Below, piece after piece: positions 12,937 to 25,879 of a stretch of 64,000 nt of DNA. The stretch is from NCBI GenBank assembly GCA_027257055.1, contig JAPVLO010000618.1, positions 124,001-188,000 on the forward strand, written 5' to 3'. Origin of the DNA: Cephalopachus bancanus. Taxonomy: Eukaryota; Chordata; Mammalia; Primates; Tarsiidae. Position 1 is the stretch's first letter, and the number at the start of each line of letters is the position of its first letter. Below the pieces are notes generated by a model. The model had not been told where the DNA came from, did not search any database, and saw nothing but the letters and a program-made list of their open reading frames with translations. The position numbers were made by a program, and so were the translations under genes.

Positions 12937-13238
12937 GGCCGGGCTCAGTGGCTCAGCCTGTAATCCCAGCGCTTTGGGAGGCTGAGGTGAGTGGATTACC
13001 TGAGTCCGCAGGTTCAAGATCAGCCCGGGCAACTTGGCAGGACCTCATCTCTACAATAAATTAAAAATTAGCTGGGCGTGGTAGTGCGCGCCTGTAGTTC
13101 CAGCTACTTGGAAGGCTGAGGCAGAAGGATCCCCGGAGCCCAGCAGGTTGAGGCTGCGGTGGCCGGGAGCATGCCACTGCACGCCAGTCTGGGCGACGGA
13201 GTGAGACTCCAACTCAAAAAAAAAAAAAAAAAAAAAAA
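12937..13238 (+). mobile_element. Young-type Alu
   Basis: GGCCGGGCTCAGTGGCTCAG start, TACAATAAATTAAAAATTAG linker, GGTGGCCGGGAGC, ending CCAACTC plus about 23 A. Confidence 0.92.
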
Positions 13239-13727
13239 TTCAGCCAGTGGGCCCTTAAATGTAGTGCTTGGAGGTCATTAAAGGTGAAATAACTAGAAAT
13301 TCTAAGAAGATATTCAACATGTGTACACAGGTGTGTGTACACACATATGCACACCTCTCTCTATATATGTACTGTAGACATTTTCTATAGTAATTCTAAA
13401 TATGAAGTAAATTTTCATGCACAGCAACTATCTGAAGTTTATTGGGTAAATAATCCATTTCCGAATCTAGTTCAGCTGTGTTAAATGACGATCAGGCAAA
13501 AATCTGAGATGTGGAATTTTCAGAATTTTGGGTCACATGCGATTGTGATGGAAGAAAGATTGAAATTTTCTCTAAATTTACAGGGACAATATGCTGTTCT
13601 AACTGGATTTTAATGTATTTTATGCACAGGGCTGCCCAAAATTCAAAATCGTTCTTGACATATATTTTTGAGAACCAGGATTATACTAATCCAAGGCTAC
13701 AGCTTCCTAGGATATGGTATACAGTGT

Positions 13728-13872
13728 TTATTTGTTTGTTTGTTTGTTTGTTTTAGAAATAAGGTCTCACTGTGTTGCCCTAGCTGGTCTCAAACTCCTG
13801 GGCTCAAGCAATCCTTCTGCCCTGGCTTCCCAAAGTGCTGAGATTACAGGTGTGAGCCATTACACCTGGCCA
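13728..13872 (-). mobile_element. Alu left-arm monomer (FLAM-like)
   Basis: A (GTTT)n tail then GGTCTCACTGTGTTGCCCTA to CATTACACCTGGCC on the + strand. Confidence 0.75.
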
Positions 13873-13954
13873 GGTATACAATTTCTAATAATATTTCTTT
13901 TGTAAATAATTTATTTTGCTAACTAAACCTTTTAAATAAGAATACAAGGACAGT

Positions 13955-14254
13955 ACAGGCTCGGTGGCTCAGCCTGTAATCCCAGTGCTTTGGGAGGCTG
14001 AGGTGAGTGGATTGTTTGAGCCTGCGGGTTCAAGACCCGCGTGGGCAACTTGGCGAGACCTCATCTCTACAATAAATCAAAAATTAGCCGGGCGTGATAG
14101 CGCATGCCTGTAGTTCCAGCTACTTGGGAAGCTGAGGCGGAAGGATTGCCAGAGCCCAGCAGGTTGAGGCTGAGATGGCCGGGAGCGTGTCACTGCACTC
14201 CAGTCTGGGTGACAGAGTGAGACTCCAACTAAAAAAAAAAAAAAAAAAAAAAAA
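13955..14254 (+). mobile_element. Young-type Alu with T-arm-like hairpin
   Basis: Two arms with a perfect GCGGGT/ACCCGC stem at 14024-14040 (loop TCAAG) and a long A tail (about 14231-14254). Confidence 0.92.
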
Positions 14255-14389
14255 GAAGGACATTCTGAGAAGCAGTATGAATTTTTGCAAATCATCCTAC
14301 CACCCAGAATTTCCTTTGTGAGACATGGAAATGCATCTTCTTTGAAGACCTTTTTCAATACAAATACTTGTTTTTATATTTACAGTCAT

Positions 14390-14830
14390 ACCACATGTAT
14401 TGTACGGAAGCTGTCCTTTTTTTTTTTAAAACCTGTATATGTGTGGTACATGGTGTTCTAAGATAGGACCACCTGTAGCAATACTGTAGGCATTTAGGAC
14501 TGCTTCCAGTCTTTCACAATTATAAATAGTACCACAGCGAACATCTAGTGAAATGTTTGTGCTCTTCCATGCTGATTTCCTTAGGATACGATTTTAGACT
14601 TGGGATTGCTAAGCAGGCACTTAGGAAATATCACCACATTGCCCTCCATAAAGTGTGTGTTTCCTGTTTACACTCTGTTCACCAACAGCCTAGGACAGTG
14701 TTAGACATTTTAAAAATTCTGTGGTTTAATAGGTAAAAAATGTTATTTCATCTTTAACTTGCATTTCTCCAGTGACTAGCAAAGTCAGATTCTTTGGATG
14801 TGTTTAGTAGCCATCTTTTTTTTTTTCTTT
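14390..14830 (-). mobile_element. Old L1M-type fragment
   Basis: CAATTATAAATAGTACCACAG, TTTCCTTAGGATACGATTTT and CACATTGCCCTCCA are the reverse complement of an old L1-class 3' region. Boundaries are approximate. Confidence 0.5.
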
Positions 14831-16205
14831 GTGTATTACTCTTCAGCTCAGGTTCATTTTCCTACTGAAGGTGGGGCCTTTCTTTATCATTGTCATCTAA
14901 GTTGAAAATACATCCCTGCGATGTGTTGCGTACTTTTCAGATGTTAATGGTTGATTAGGGTTAGGTTTTTGGAACATACAATTGTGTTGACTTGTCACAT
15001 CGTAGCCCTCATACCTGGTGACTCTGTGTGGCCAGTTTGGTGGCCGCCAGCTTCACAGTTGTGCTTTGGGGTTTTCAATCTCTTGTTAATATTTTTGCTG
15101 CAGAAGGTATAACCACCATGGCTGACAGTGTGAATTCCCTAGGAGGTGTGGTCCTCCACCTGAAACTGCCTCCAGGGTTTTGAAAGAGGACTGGTATAGA
15201 AGAAAACAACCAGGGTTTCAGATTAACATGTGATGTGGTATTGCAGAAGGAAAAGCAGAAGTTAGCAGATGAATGTCTGAATCATCCTAGCTCAGGGTGT
15301 CGGGCAGGCCCCTTTAGCTCTTGGGTTGCAGTCTCCCCACATGTGCACAGGAGAGCCGAACTTTCTCAGTCATGCCATCACTTTGCAAATGGAAGTGGGT
15401 AAGATAACTGTCTCTGCAGAAAAATCAGGAAGCACCCCGCTTTACAATAACCCCAACTCATCAGAGCTCTCATTGGCTCTGGTGAATGGGAAAACATGGT
15501 CCCATTTGTGACATGACTGTAGGGCCTCTGCCCATTCCAGGGTCTGTGCTGCTCATGGGGACGCGTGCCTGTGCTTGTGCCTTGCTGTTTTTTTGTCTAC
15601 CTTTGCTTTCACTGTGATGTTATGTTCATTTTATTGTTCATGGTATGTGTTTGTTTTCCTTGGGTAAGCCACCTCAGAACGTTTGATCAGTCAGGGCATA
15701 CATATAACAAAATAAATAGGGGATATATACCATGGATCTGAACACATGCTGAAGAGTAGGGGGCTTCTCAATAACCAGCTAATAGTTTTATTTCAGTCAT
15801 TGTATGGAAAAGTATAGTTGCTTCCGGTTGCCCTTAATGGGCAAGTGAACCTAACTGAATCTGTCCGTTGGATCTGTTTCTTTAGCAATTGTGGAAATGT
15901 GACATTATACTGGAAGAGGGTTTCGGAGGTGACTCCACACTGGAGCTGGGACTGTCCTCATCTCGTTTAGGATGAAATCTTCTCCTAGGCCCTCAGCTCC
16001 AGCATACTGGAAGTCTAAGGATTTTGTTTGTTTGCCCCTGTGTTTTAATCACCTCTGGGATCAGAAGAACTACAGTCTCAGTGGACAGGTTTTCGGGTGA
16101 CATCAGTGTGTTATCTTCCTGGTTAACAATTCACATTCTTGTGGCCAGGTGCTATGAAGCCTACAGAGTTGAATCAGACACAGACAGAACCTCCTTTGAA
16201 GAAGT
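14831..16205. other. Repeat-poor intron stretch
   Basis: Ordinary AT-rich intron. No exon, RNA gene or recognised repeat seen. Confidence 0.4.
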
Positions 16206-16223
16206 TAGTACTCATTTTTTTTT

Positions 16224-16502
16224 TTGAGTTGGAGTCTCACTCTGTCACCCAGACTGGAGTGCAGTGGCCACTCCCGGCCACCGCAGCCTCAACCTGCTGG
16301 GCTCCGGCGATTCTTCCGCCTCAGCCTTCCAAGTAGCTGGAACTACAGGTGCACGCTACCACGCCCGGCTAATTTTTGATTTATTGTAGAGATGAGGTCT
16401 CACCAAGTTGCCCAGGCGGGTCTCGAACCCGCGGGCTCAGGCAACCCACTCACCTCAGCCTCCCAAAGCGCTGGGATTACAGGCTGAGCCACCAAGCCCG
16501 GC
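16224..16502 (-). mobile_element. Young-type Alu with target-site duplication
   Basis: Perfect T-arm-like hairpin at 16416-16432 and second hairpin GTGGCC/GGCCAC near 16264-16281. The duplication TAGTACTCATTTTTTTTT is at 16206-16223 and 16503-16520. Confidence 0.93.
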
Positions 16503-16564
16503 TAGTACTCATTTTTTTTTAAGAGGCAGGGTCTCGGGCCTGTGGGCAAGACTCCATATCTACA

Positions 16565-16580
16565 GTGTGTGTGTGTGTAT

Positions 16581-16619
<39 letters not shown>

Positions 16620-16635
16620 GAGAGAGAGAGAGAGA
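16565..16635 (+). repeat. (TG)n then (AG)n microsatellite
   Basis: A nearly pure TG run (interrupted by TATACG) passes into about nine AG units and a G-rich end. Alternating TG can adopt Z-DNA. Confidence 0.95.
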
Positions 16636-16649
16636 TGGGGGAGGGGGGG

Positions 16650-16855
16650 GAGGGGCATGGTACACACCTGTAGTCCCAGCTACTCAGGAGGCCGAAGTGG
16701 GAGGATTACTTGAGCCCAGGAGTTCAAGTCTGTTATGAGCTATGATTGTGACACAATAGAGTAAGATTGTGAGATCCTGTCTCAAACTCCTGACCTCAAG
16801 TTATCCTCCCAAAGTGTGGACTATAAGCATAAGCCATGGCACCTAGCCAGTACTC
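16650..16855. mobile_element. Abutting opposite Alu fragments
   Basis: A forward right-arm piece (about 16652-16780, CTGTAGTCCCAGCTACTCAG) is joined to a reverse left-arm piece (about 16781-16853, CTCCTGACCTCAAGTTATCC). Confidence 0.6.
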
Positions 16856-16894
16856 TATTATTAGGGAAGTTAATATAGAAATTGTCCTGGTCAG

Positions 16895-17205
16895 CTGGAG
16901 GCAGTGGCTCATGCCTATAATTCCAGCACTTTGGGAGGCCGAGGTGAGAGGATTGCCTGAGTCCAGGGATTTGAGACCAGCCTGGGCAACTTGGTGAGAC
17001 TTCATTTCCTCAATAAATAAAAAAATTAGCCGGGCATGGTGGCACATGCTATAGTTTCAGCTAACTTGGAAGGCTAAGGTGGAAGGATCGCTTGAGCCCA
17101 GTAGGTTGAAGCTGTGGTGGCCATGAGCGTGCCACTGTAATCCAGCCTGGGAAGCAGAGTAAGACTCCAATTCCAAAACAAACAAACAAAAAAACAACAA
17201 AAAAA
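16895..17205 (+). mobile_element. Alu copy, older relative of the young type
   Basis: It has TGGGCAACTTGGTGAGAC and GGTGGCCATGAGCG, a precursor of the hairpin form. The duplication AGAAATTGTCCTRGTCAG is at 16877-16894 and 17206-17223; the tail is CAAACAAACAAA. Confidence 0.88.
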
Positions 17206-17582
17206 AGAAATTGTCCTAGTCAGTTTGGACTGCTAAAACAAATGACCACAGATTAGGTAGCCTAAACAGCAGGCATCTATTTCTCACGGGTCTGAAGACT
17301 GAATGTCCAGATCAAATTGCTGGCCTGCTGGATTCCACAGTTTCTGTAGGGAGCGTTCCAGTTTGAAGCTTCCAAATTTTCACTGTGTCTTCACGTGGCA
17401 GAGACAGAGGAGGCAAGCTCACTCTTGTGTCTTCCTATAGGGCATTAATCCATTCAAGAGGGCTCTACCCTCATGACCTCATCACCTCCCAAAGACCTCT
17501 TCTTCTATTCTATTTTACTGGGGATTAGAATTTCACCCTATGAATTTGGGGATGGGGCACAAACACTCAGACCACAACACAA
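17206..17582. repeat. Old interspersed repeat, family not assigned
   Basis: CAGTTTGGACTGCTAAAACAA to CACAAACACTCAGACCACAA, with CACCTCCCAAAGACC inside. I know this as a common mammalian repeat but cannot name the family with confidence. Confidence 0.5.
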
Positions 17583-17637
17583 TGTAAATTACTGTGGTGC
17601 TGTGTAGTCGGGAGGCCCTGAGGACATCAGCCTGCCT

Positions 17638-17718
17638 GCCTTGCCTTCCCCTCCTTTCCATCTCTCCTCCCTTCCTCATTCTTCCTCCCTTCCTTCTTTC
17701 CTTCCTTCCTTCCTTCCT
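17638..17718 (+). repeat. (CTTC)n polypyrimidine tract
   Basis: C/T-only runs ending in seven or so CTTC units. Confidence 0.9.
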
Positions 17719-18250
17719 GTTGACTCAGTGAACGTTTGCTGAAACCTGCTTCGTGCCAGGCATTCTGTAGGGCCCTGGAATACGGGGTAGATGAGGCAGA
17801 AGTGGGCACCTTCGTTCTAGCCAGGAGAGTGGGTACTAGGTGAAAACAGCCCAGACAAATGACGTGCCGTCTGAGGATGAGCAGGTAGAGACTCAGCACT
17901 GTGTGAGTGCAGAGGAAGAAAGACTTGCATGTGCCAACAGGTCCAGAAAATGCATTGTGGAAGAGGTAACATTTCATTTGGATGTTCAGAGCAGGAACAG
18001 TTTCTGAGGGGAGGGTTCCAGAGAGGGCAAATCAAAACAGAGATGTAGGGACCACCAGGCGTGTACAGGTAGGGAGGGCCTTTAGCCAAAGTGTATGGCC
18101 TAGGAGCAGGGTCCTAGGGAGTGGCAGGCACTTAGGGAGGACGAGAGCAGCGTGGAGAGCAGAGCAGCAACTTGTCCCTCCTGAGGCAATGGAAGCAGGC
18201 CGTGGGGCTGGAAGACCAGCAGGGGGAGTAATCCTACCTGTCCTTTCTCT
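17719..18250. repeat. Probable L2-class remnant
   Basis: GCTTCGTGCCAGGCATTCTGTAG and the following GTGCCTTCTGAGGGG-type text resemble old LINE2 sequence. It also holds a 92-codon + frame at 17982-18260 that I attribute to the repeat. Confidence 0.35.
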
Positions 18251-19727
18251 GCGGACATAGTCCCTGGGTACAGGACTGAACTGTGTGTGTGCCTGTGCAG
18301 TTGAATAAGTAGCGGGGAGAGGAAACTGGGGATGCTCCTTTCCAAGGAGCACTTCTGCACTCTGGAGCGATTAGTTCCTAAGGATGGGTTTGGGAAAGTT
18401 GTACAGAGTACAGAGGTGCGCCTGCTAGATTGTTGAAATGGGGTGTTTCCCTCCTGTCACTTCAGGATGATTTGATTTGTGGTGTCAAAGACCTTTGATT
18501 CTTTACATCTGCTGCATGACATTGAGCATCCTTGCAGACGCAAACATTTACAAAGGTTTCAGCAGGGCTACAATGAATGCTGTGTAGCACAACAGGACTC
18601 TCCAGGATGACAAAATTGTTTCTAGACTGGATTGTGGTGGTGAACGCACAACTCTATACATCTACCCAAACTTGACAGTATGCTCAAATCAGTGAGCTCG
18701 GTGGTCTGTGACTTGATACCCTGATAGAGTTGTTGGAAGAAAAATAATAGAGGTGAAACTCTTTTATAATGTGTAAACTTTCTCGATCCATTGCCAGAGT
18801 TCCAGGGATTCAGACACATATTTGTGACTCAGAGGAAGGTAGGGAACAAGGATTAAAGTGAACCTAAATGTGCCCATTGCTTGTTACCTGTACACTAACA
18901 TTTGCAACTTTAAGCATTTGTCAATAATAGGTTAGCGCTAATAAAAAGTACACAACCTAGATGCTCCTACCACTATTATTGGGGGTAAATGAAAATGTCT
19001 GCCACAATAAAATATTATTATAGTAATTCAGATCTGATTTTTTTTCCTCTTAATCTAAAGGCAAGTGGTAATTAGAAGAATCAGCTAGTGTGCTGCAAAT
19101 CATTGTTGGAATTCTTGGCATAATGTCCAGTTGGTGAACTGATTTTGTGCATATCAAATTTTAGTAGCAGATACCCTGAGCATTTGTGAGTTTTATGTCC
19201 CATCTGCCCTCCTCCTCCTCAAAACTCCCAATGTATGCATTGAAAACAGAAGCACTAGCCAGAGAATCAACAAGATCCCTTTATCATTATAGCAGGAAGA
19301 GTGGAATGACAAACTGTGCTACCTTGCTGTATAACAAATGATCCTTTTATTTAGCAGCTCGAGGCACCACTAAACATTTATTATCTAACATGGTTTCTCA
19401 GGATCAGGAGTTAGGGAGGGTTTAGCTGGGTGACTGTGGCTCAGCATCTCATGAGGTTGCTGTCAACATGTTGGCCATGATGGCCATCTTCTGAAGGTTT
19501 CCTTGGAGCTGGAGGATCCATTTCCAAGAGGGCACAGAGGTGGTTGTTGGCAGAAGGCCTCAGTTCCTCCCTACGTGAATCTCTCTGCGGGGCTGCTTGA
19601 GATGCCTCACAACATGGCGACTGGCTTCCCCCAGTGAGTGATCCATAAGAGAGCAAAGAGGAAGTTGTAATGCCTGCATAATGTAGTTTCAGGAGTCACA
19701 CATTGTCACATCTACCATACAGTTTTT

Positions 19728-20016
19728 TGGGGTTTTTTTGAGTTGGAGTCTCACTCCATTGCCCAGGCTGGAGTGTAGTGGCACGCTCACAACCACCCCA
19801 GCATTGATCTGCTGGGCTCAGGCGATCCTTTTGCCTTCCAAGTAGCCAGAACTACAGGCACACAATATCATGCCTGGCTAATTTTTTGAGTTACTGTAGC
19901 GATGAGATCTCACCAAGTTGCCCGGGCTGGTCTTGAACACCTGAGCCCAGGCACTCCCCTCACCTTGGCCTCCCAAGGTGCTAGGATTACAGGCTTGAGC
20001 CACCACACCTGGCCTG
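19728..20016 (-). mobile_element. Alu copy with target-site duplication
   Basis: Reverse copy with CCAAGTTGCCCGGGCTGG; duplication CCATACAGTTTTT at 19715-19727 and 20017-20029. It sits at the edge of the L1 fragment at 20030-20705. Confidence 0.88.
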
Positions 20017-20029
20017 CCATACAGTTTTT

Positions 20030-20705
20030 AAATCACTTTATTGAGGCATGATTGACATATAAAAGTCTGTGCATATTTATTTATTTATTTTTTTAGTTGG
20101 AGTCTCACTCTGTCACCCAGACTGGAGTGCAGATGGCCGCTCCCGGCCACCGCAGCCTCGACCTGCTGGGCTCCAGCGATCCTTCCGTTTCAGCCTTCCA
20201 AGTAGCTGGAACTACAGGCGCGCGCCACCACGCCCGGCTAATTTTTTGATTTATTGTAGAGATGAGGTCTCACCAAGTTACCCAGGCTGGTCTCGAACCC
20301 GCAGGCTCAGGCAATCCACTCACCTCAGCCTCCCAAAGCGCAGGATTACAGGCTGAGCCACCGAGCCCAGCTGTGCGTATTTAATGTGTGCAACTTGATT
20401 GATGAGTTTTGAGATAAGTATACACCCTTGAAACCACCATCACAATCAATGCCATAAGTGTATCCTTATCTAGTAAGAAGATGTAGTATTTGTGCTTCTG
20501 TGCCTAGCTTGTTTCATGTAGCATAATGTCCTCCAGTCTCATCCTTGTTGTCATAAACAGCAGGATTTCCTTCTTTTTTAAGGCTTTAAATTCAATCGAG
20601 TGCATATACCACATTTCCTTTATCTATTCATCTGTTGCTGGATACTTAGATTGCTTGGCTATTGTGAATAGTGCCACAGTGAACATGGGAGTTCTGCTGT
20701 ATTTT
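20030..20705 (-). mobile_element. L1M fragment split by an Alu
   Basis: TTTATTGAGGCATGATTGACAT before, and CATCTGTTGCTGGATACTTAG plus GAATAGTGCCACAGTGAACATG after, the Alu at 20080-20371; reverse complement of L1 3' ORF2 and UTR text. Confidence 0.65.
20080..20371 (-). mobile_element. Young-type Alu inside L1
   Basis: Reverse copy with GATGGCCGCTCCCGGCCACC; duplication TGTGCATATTTA/TGTGCGTATTTA at 20068-20079 and 20372-20383. Confidence 0.9.
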
Positions 20706-20781
20706 GTCTGTTAGAAGGGAGTTACAGAGTCCAGCCTATACTCAAGGGGAGGTTAATTTTGCTCCACTCTTTTTAAATTAA

Positions 20782-20976
<195 letters not shown>

Positions 20977-21069
20977 TAATCTGGCATACAAATGTCCCAA
21001 GTTCTTTTCTCTGCCTTCTCTTTACTACCTAAGATGACAGAAAGACATATGCTTGTATATTCTCTCTCT

Positions 21070-21370
21070 TTTTTTTAATGTTAGGGTAAATTCACATTCA
21101 GTAAAATGCACAGATCTTAAGTATTTAGTTCTATGAGCTTTGATAAGTTTATATACTTTGTAATCAAAACAATAAGTTCCAGAAAGTTTCTTTGTGCTGT
21201 TTCCAATCAAACCCTTCCCCCACAGCACACATTCTCTGATTTGTGACTTTTTGGGGCCTCATGGAAACAGGATTCTGCTTGTGCATTCTTTGGCTGTTGG
21301 CCGCTTCGTTCAGGTTGATGCCCAGGACCCACTCACATGACTGCATGTCGCAGGAACTGGTGAATTACTG
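21070..21370 (-). mobile_element. L1M-like fragment
   Basis: TTCACATTCAGTAAAATGCACAG and GGAAACAGGATTCTGC-type text resemble reverse L1M. Weak. Confidence 0.35.
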
Positions 21371-21638
21371 GGCACTGTTTCCTTCTATGGATACACCACA
21401 GCTGGCTGATCCACTCAGTGGTGGGTAGCTAGTGTTTGGCCAGTTTGAATGAGGGCTTATGTTGTCATTTCTCTGGTGAGTGCCTGGGAGTGGTGGACTA
21501 GCTGGTCTCAGGGCAGGTGTGTGAGGAGTCTCCTTCACCAGGAAGCAGAGCAGCCATGGCCTTTTCTGTCCTGTGAAGGGCTTGAGACTGTTTGGAGTTT
21601 AGTTTATGTTTTTTCATGTCCTCAACTTTCTGATGAGG

Positions 21639-21640
<2 letters not shown>

Positions 21641-21675
<35 letters not shown>
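21641..21675 (+). repeat. (TG)n microsatellite
   Basis: About 17 uninterrupted TG units, followed by a short hAT-type piece (21676-21725, TAAAAACTTTATTTATAAAATCAGG). Confidence 0.97.
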
Positions 21676-21729
21676 CCAATAAAAACTTTATTTATAAAAT
21701 CAGGCAGCAGTGGAGATTTGGCCCTTGAT

Positions 21730-23489
21730 CTCTATTTTGCCTCCTCCTGGTCTAGAAGGCAAGACAGATTAATTTTAAAGACCCACAAATATGTATAGTT
21801 GCTCATTGTGATAAGTACCATGAAGAGTATAAAGCAAATGCTAAGGGAGAGGGAATAGGAGAGACTGCATGTGAGGGGAGGGGTGGATGGGTCTTAAAAG
21901 TTACGATTTTATCACTTTTCTGCCACTTATTCATTGCTATTGGGAGCAGTGGTCCACATGTGAACCAGACTGAAGTGCCACAAACTGCCTTTTGAAGTCG
22001 TTACAAGAGATGGCCTAGCCCAGGGTTCAAGAAGCCTTTCTGGCTGGAGGAATATGGATAGGTCCCTACAGGCCTGGTACCAGGGGACACTCAGTCTCAT
22101 TGTTCTTGCAGATGAGGATAATTTACTTTGGGGGAGGAACATTGCCACGCTGATGATGAAAACTTCAGGCCCAGCCTTTAGTATCAAATGTGGTGGATTG
22201 GGAAAGGAAGGTAGGGAGTGTGGGCCCCACAAAGCAGAGATTCCCAGTGCTGGTTTGACATCCAAATTGCCCAAAGACTGTCCCTAAAATACAGGTTTGC
22301 AGGCATGTTATCCCTGCCTCTGCTCAGGCCTGGCCTTCTGATTGAGTAAGTTTAAGGGGAACTCAGTTCCCAAGGGTCAAATCTTGGGGCCAAGAATGAG
22401 GTTCTCTAAGCAGAGAAACAACAGAGGCCTGGGACAAATTCTCTGAATGTGTGTGCTGAAAGTACAGAGGCTGATCCTTGAGAGGCCATTACATATTCCA
22501 GTCTCCAAACCTAAGTGTTTTCTGTTGTCGGACAATAACCCCTCAAGAAATCAGTGCCTGTAACATGGTTTCGGATCACCTGTGAATGGAATTTCTCTTT
22601 TAATCTACTCTTTCCTTCCTTCCTTAACCACAAATGACTAACCAGTCTCTCTAATTCAACATCATTTGTATTTGACATCCAAGTCCCTAAAAGCACAAAT
22701 AAAGCCCAAACAAAGCAGCGAACCTTTTTATCCCTCTGTGAAGACACTGAAGAAATAAAACTCATCTGATTTTCTAAAGTAATTGCTTTTCCCACAGCAC
22801 ATTAGAATCCTGGACAAGAGAGCTCCTGTGGGCTGGCGTGGAAGGAACAACTTTACCAGAGATGTTGCAGTGAAGAAATGGCTGAGTTAAGGATGGTTCA
22901 GGGCTCATGTCCTTTCCAAAGACAGTTCCATAAGACACAAAAGTTCTAGCAGAACTTGTGGGAACAGCTCTCTATTCTTTCTCCTTTGTTGTCACTGGCT
23001 TCTCTTCTCATTCGGTAAATATTGTTTCCATGCCTGAATGCCGGACATAGGAAGGGCAGCTGGACAGCCTGTACCCCATGGGTGCTCATGGTCTGGGACT
23101 TCCTATGGTCAGTTGGTATTTCTAAGGACAGAGTGGTCAGTGCCATTGTTCCTGAGTGTTCGTGCTGCTTAAGATGTTTCAACATGATTGTTTGGTCACT
23201 TAGTAGGTTGCTTGTCTCTCCTTGGCTCTGTCGCCTTCCCCACTGTCTCCTTCCCCCACCTCACCTGGCCTTTGTAGTGGCAAAAGAGCCTTCTACCCGT
23301 ACTTCATCAGGGAAATGTGTCCTGTAAGAACTGCCCCAGGGCATGGGACGGACAGTGGAAATACCAGGGACTTGTTTTAGAGGCTTGTGCTTAGAGTGAC
23401 GTGGATATCCCATTTGTCTTCTCAACTGCCTGGCCCCTGTCCCGTCCTGGCGATGTCAAATACACCCTGCCAGGCTGAAGGGTATATCT
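21730..23489. other. Repeat-poor intron stretch
   Basis: Open frames of 94-115 codons on both strands lack splice context. No feature recognised. Confidence 0.4.
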
Positions 23490-23490
23490 T

Positions 23491-23780
23491 TTTTTTGAGT
23501 CACAGTCTCACTCTGTCACCCAGGTTGGAGTGCAGTGGCATGATCACAACCACTGTAGCGTCGACTTGCTGGGCTCGGGCAATCCTTCCGTTTCAGCCTC
23601 TGAAGTAGCTGAAACTACAGGCGCACATCACCACTCCTGGCTAATTTTTTTGGTTTATTGTAGAGACGAGATCTCACCAAGTTGCCCAGGGTGGCCTTGA
23701 ACCTCTGGGCTCAGGCAGTCCTTTCGCCTCAGCCTCCCGAACTGCTGGAATTGCAGGTGTGAGCCACCACATCTGGCCAT
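23491..23780 (-). mobile_element. Alu copy
   Basis: Reverse full-length copy with GTTTATTGTAGAGACGAG linker; intermediate age. Confidence 0.85.
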
Positions 23781-24218
23781 AGCTGTGATTTCTGAGAAAT
23801 AACTCTACACTTTGCAGAATCACTTTTATTTACGCCCACAGCCAGTGGAGGTGTGCTATCTAAATGCTAACCTCAAACTGTCAGTGCTGAACCTGAGTGA
23901 CATTTGAGTTATGGAGAACTTCTTTGTTCAACACCTATGGAAGTGTGGTCCTGTTTGGAAGGTGCTCTGTGCAAACAATGTGGGTCCTGGATCCAGGCTT
24001 CAATTATGAACGCTCAAGCAGGATTCTTGAGCCACCACAGATACACAAACTGCTTTCTGCATTGCTATTCTCCACAGTGTGTTGGTTTATAATGTGTTAC
24101 GTATGGCGTAAGCATTTTGCATCATATGTAAATGAAAAGAAACCCCTTGATGGCATTATCCATGGAAAGTATATCCACTCTGTATCCTGGTCTCTTCATA
24201 GTTAAAATGAAGCAATGT

Positions 24219-24335
24219 CCCGGCCTGGACAATTTGGTGAGACCTCGTCTCTACAGTAAATCCAAAAAATTAGCCAGGCGTGGTGGCAGGCTCCTATAGT
24301 TCCAGCTACTAGGAAGACTAAGGCAGAAGAATCAG
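24219..24335 (+). mobile_element. Partial Alu
   Basis: Spans the end of a left arm, the TACAGTAAATCC linker and the start of a right arm only. Confidence 0.75.
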
Positions 24336-25879
24336 TGTATACAGACTCTGTTTCATGCACATAATTATTAAACATTGTATAAAATTAACTTCAGGCTATG
24401 TGTATAAGGTATAGATGAAACATAATGAAGTTCATGTTTTGACTTGGGTCCCATCCTCAAGATACCTCATTATGTATATGCAAATATTTCAAATTCCAGA
24501 ACAGTCTGAAACCCTTCTGGTCCCAAGCATTTTGGATGAGGGGTGCTTAACCTGTACCTTGGAAAGGTCTTAGACACCAGAGTGTGTTGATGGCAGCATT
24601 TGAGCAACAGTGTCCTGTGACTACAAGCCAGAATGGTCCCCGCATTCCTATCTCATCATTGACACCAAAAGTAGGTAGAAAAGGAGGGTCCTAAAGTCAT
24701 CTGCAAGATTTGGAAATTATCCTTTCCTCCTTGGTGAAGATCGTTATTAACTCTATTCACAAAGCAATGGTGAATTAACTCGTGATTACAGAACAGTCCA
24801 AAAATGCTTAGTTATGTTGGAAATGTTCACACACAAGGTCATTTCACTGAGAACTTAATGGCATGCATCTTGGGAAAGAAAAAGCTGCTTCTCTCCTGAA
24901 CATTCTGCAAAGAGATTGAAAGTGATTGAAAGCAGTAGGTGCGTTTATGTGGCCCATGCACCTTCAAGTGAAGGCACAACATAACACATGTACTAGGTAG
25001 GTATTTACCTGCAAGGCCCTGAGCTAGCTCCCTGCTTTCTGAAGAGGCACTTACAGCCTGGGAGGAGCTTGGAGCCAGGTGAGCCATAGGTGTTTGAGAA
25101 GCCTGTGCTGGGCGTGACTGGAGGAGAAGGGTCTGGCAGGCCAGAAGCTGGGGGGACAGGGAGCAAAAAATGAGACGACTGAGAAATGGGTCCCGTGTCT
25201 ACAGGGAGTGCCTCATGAACAGATGGAGTCTGAGAAGAAAAGTGCCACCTCCCCTGTGAAGAAACCTCGTATGCAGACACGGGCTGGCTGTCTCCATGGC
25301 AGAGCCAGAACGGGGATGTGAAGGCGAGGAATGTTAACGGGCTCTCAAGGGCGCTTGGGTTTTCTCCTAACAGTGGTTTCTGTCCTATGCTATTATGTTG
25401 AACTGTGAGCACGTTTTAGGTGGCCCTTCCTGCAGGCCTGTCCTCTTCAGATTACTTGTGCTCGGCTTTGTAGTCCTGTTCAGAGCATTTGCGCTCTGTG
25501 TCCTTCGGCAGCCTCCAGTCCAGTGGGAACAGCCGGACTGTGTGGGGCGGGGCAGGTCTTGGGGCCTGTGCTGCTTGCTGCCTGCCAGCCCTCTCCCCTC
25601 CTGATCTGTTGGAGCAGCTCTCTCCTTGGTAACGTGTCATTAGCATGTTTTGCATGAAAATGAGCACCAGCCTGGTCTGAATAGCAATTGGACTCTGGAG
25701 TGCAGCTGCCTTTTTAATTTTCCTTTGTATGGCTTAACTTCCTGCGCCAGTGTATTCCCGGGAGCTTGTGCAGAGACACAAAGTCCTTAAGTCATCTTTG
25801 TGTCTTGCTTTTTCTATCTCTGGATATTGCTATCACCATTTATTTTATCCTAAAAAATATGACAAAGGGATATGCATAC

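Noticed and set aside
25005..25412. 135-codon Pro/Ser-rich reverse frame as a gene
   Set aside because: No promoter, splice or domain evidence, and it overlaps forward frames of equal quality.
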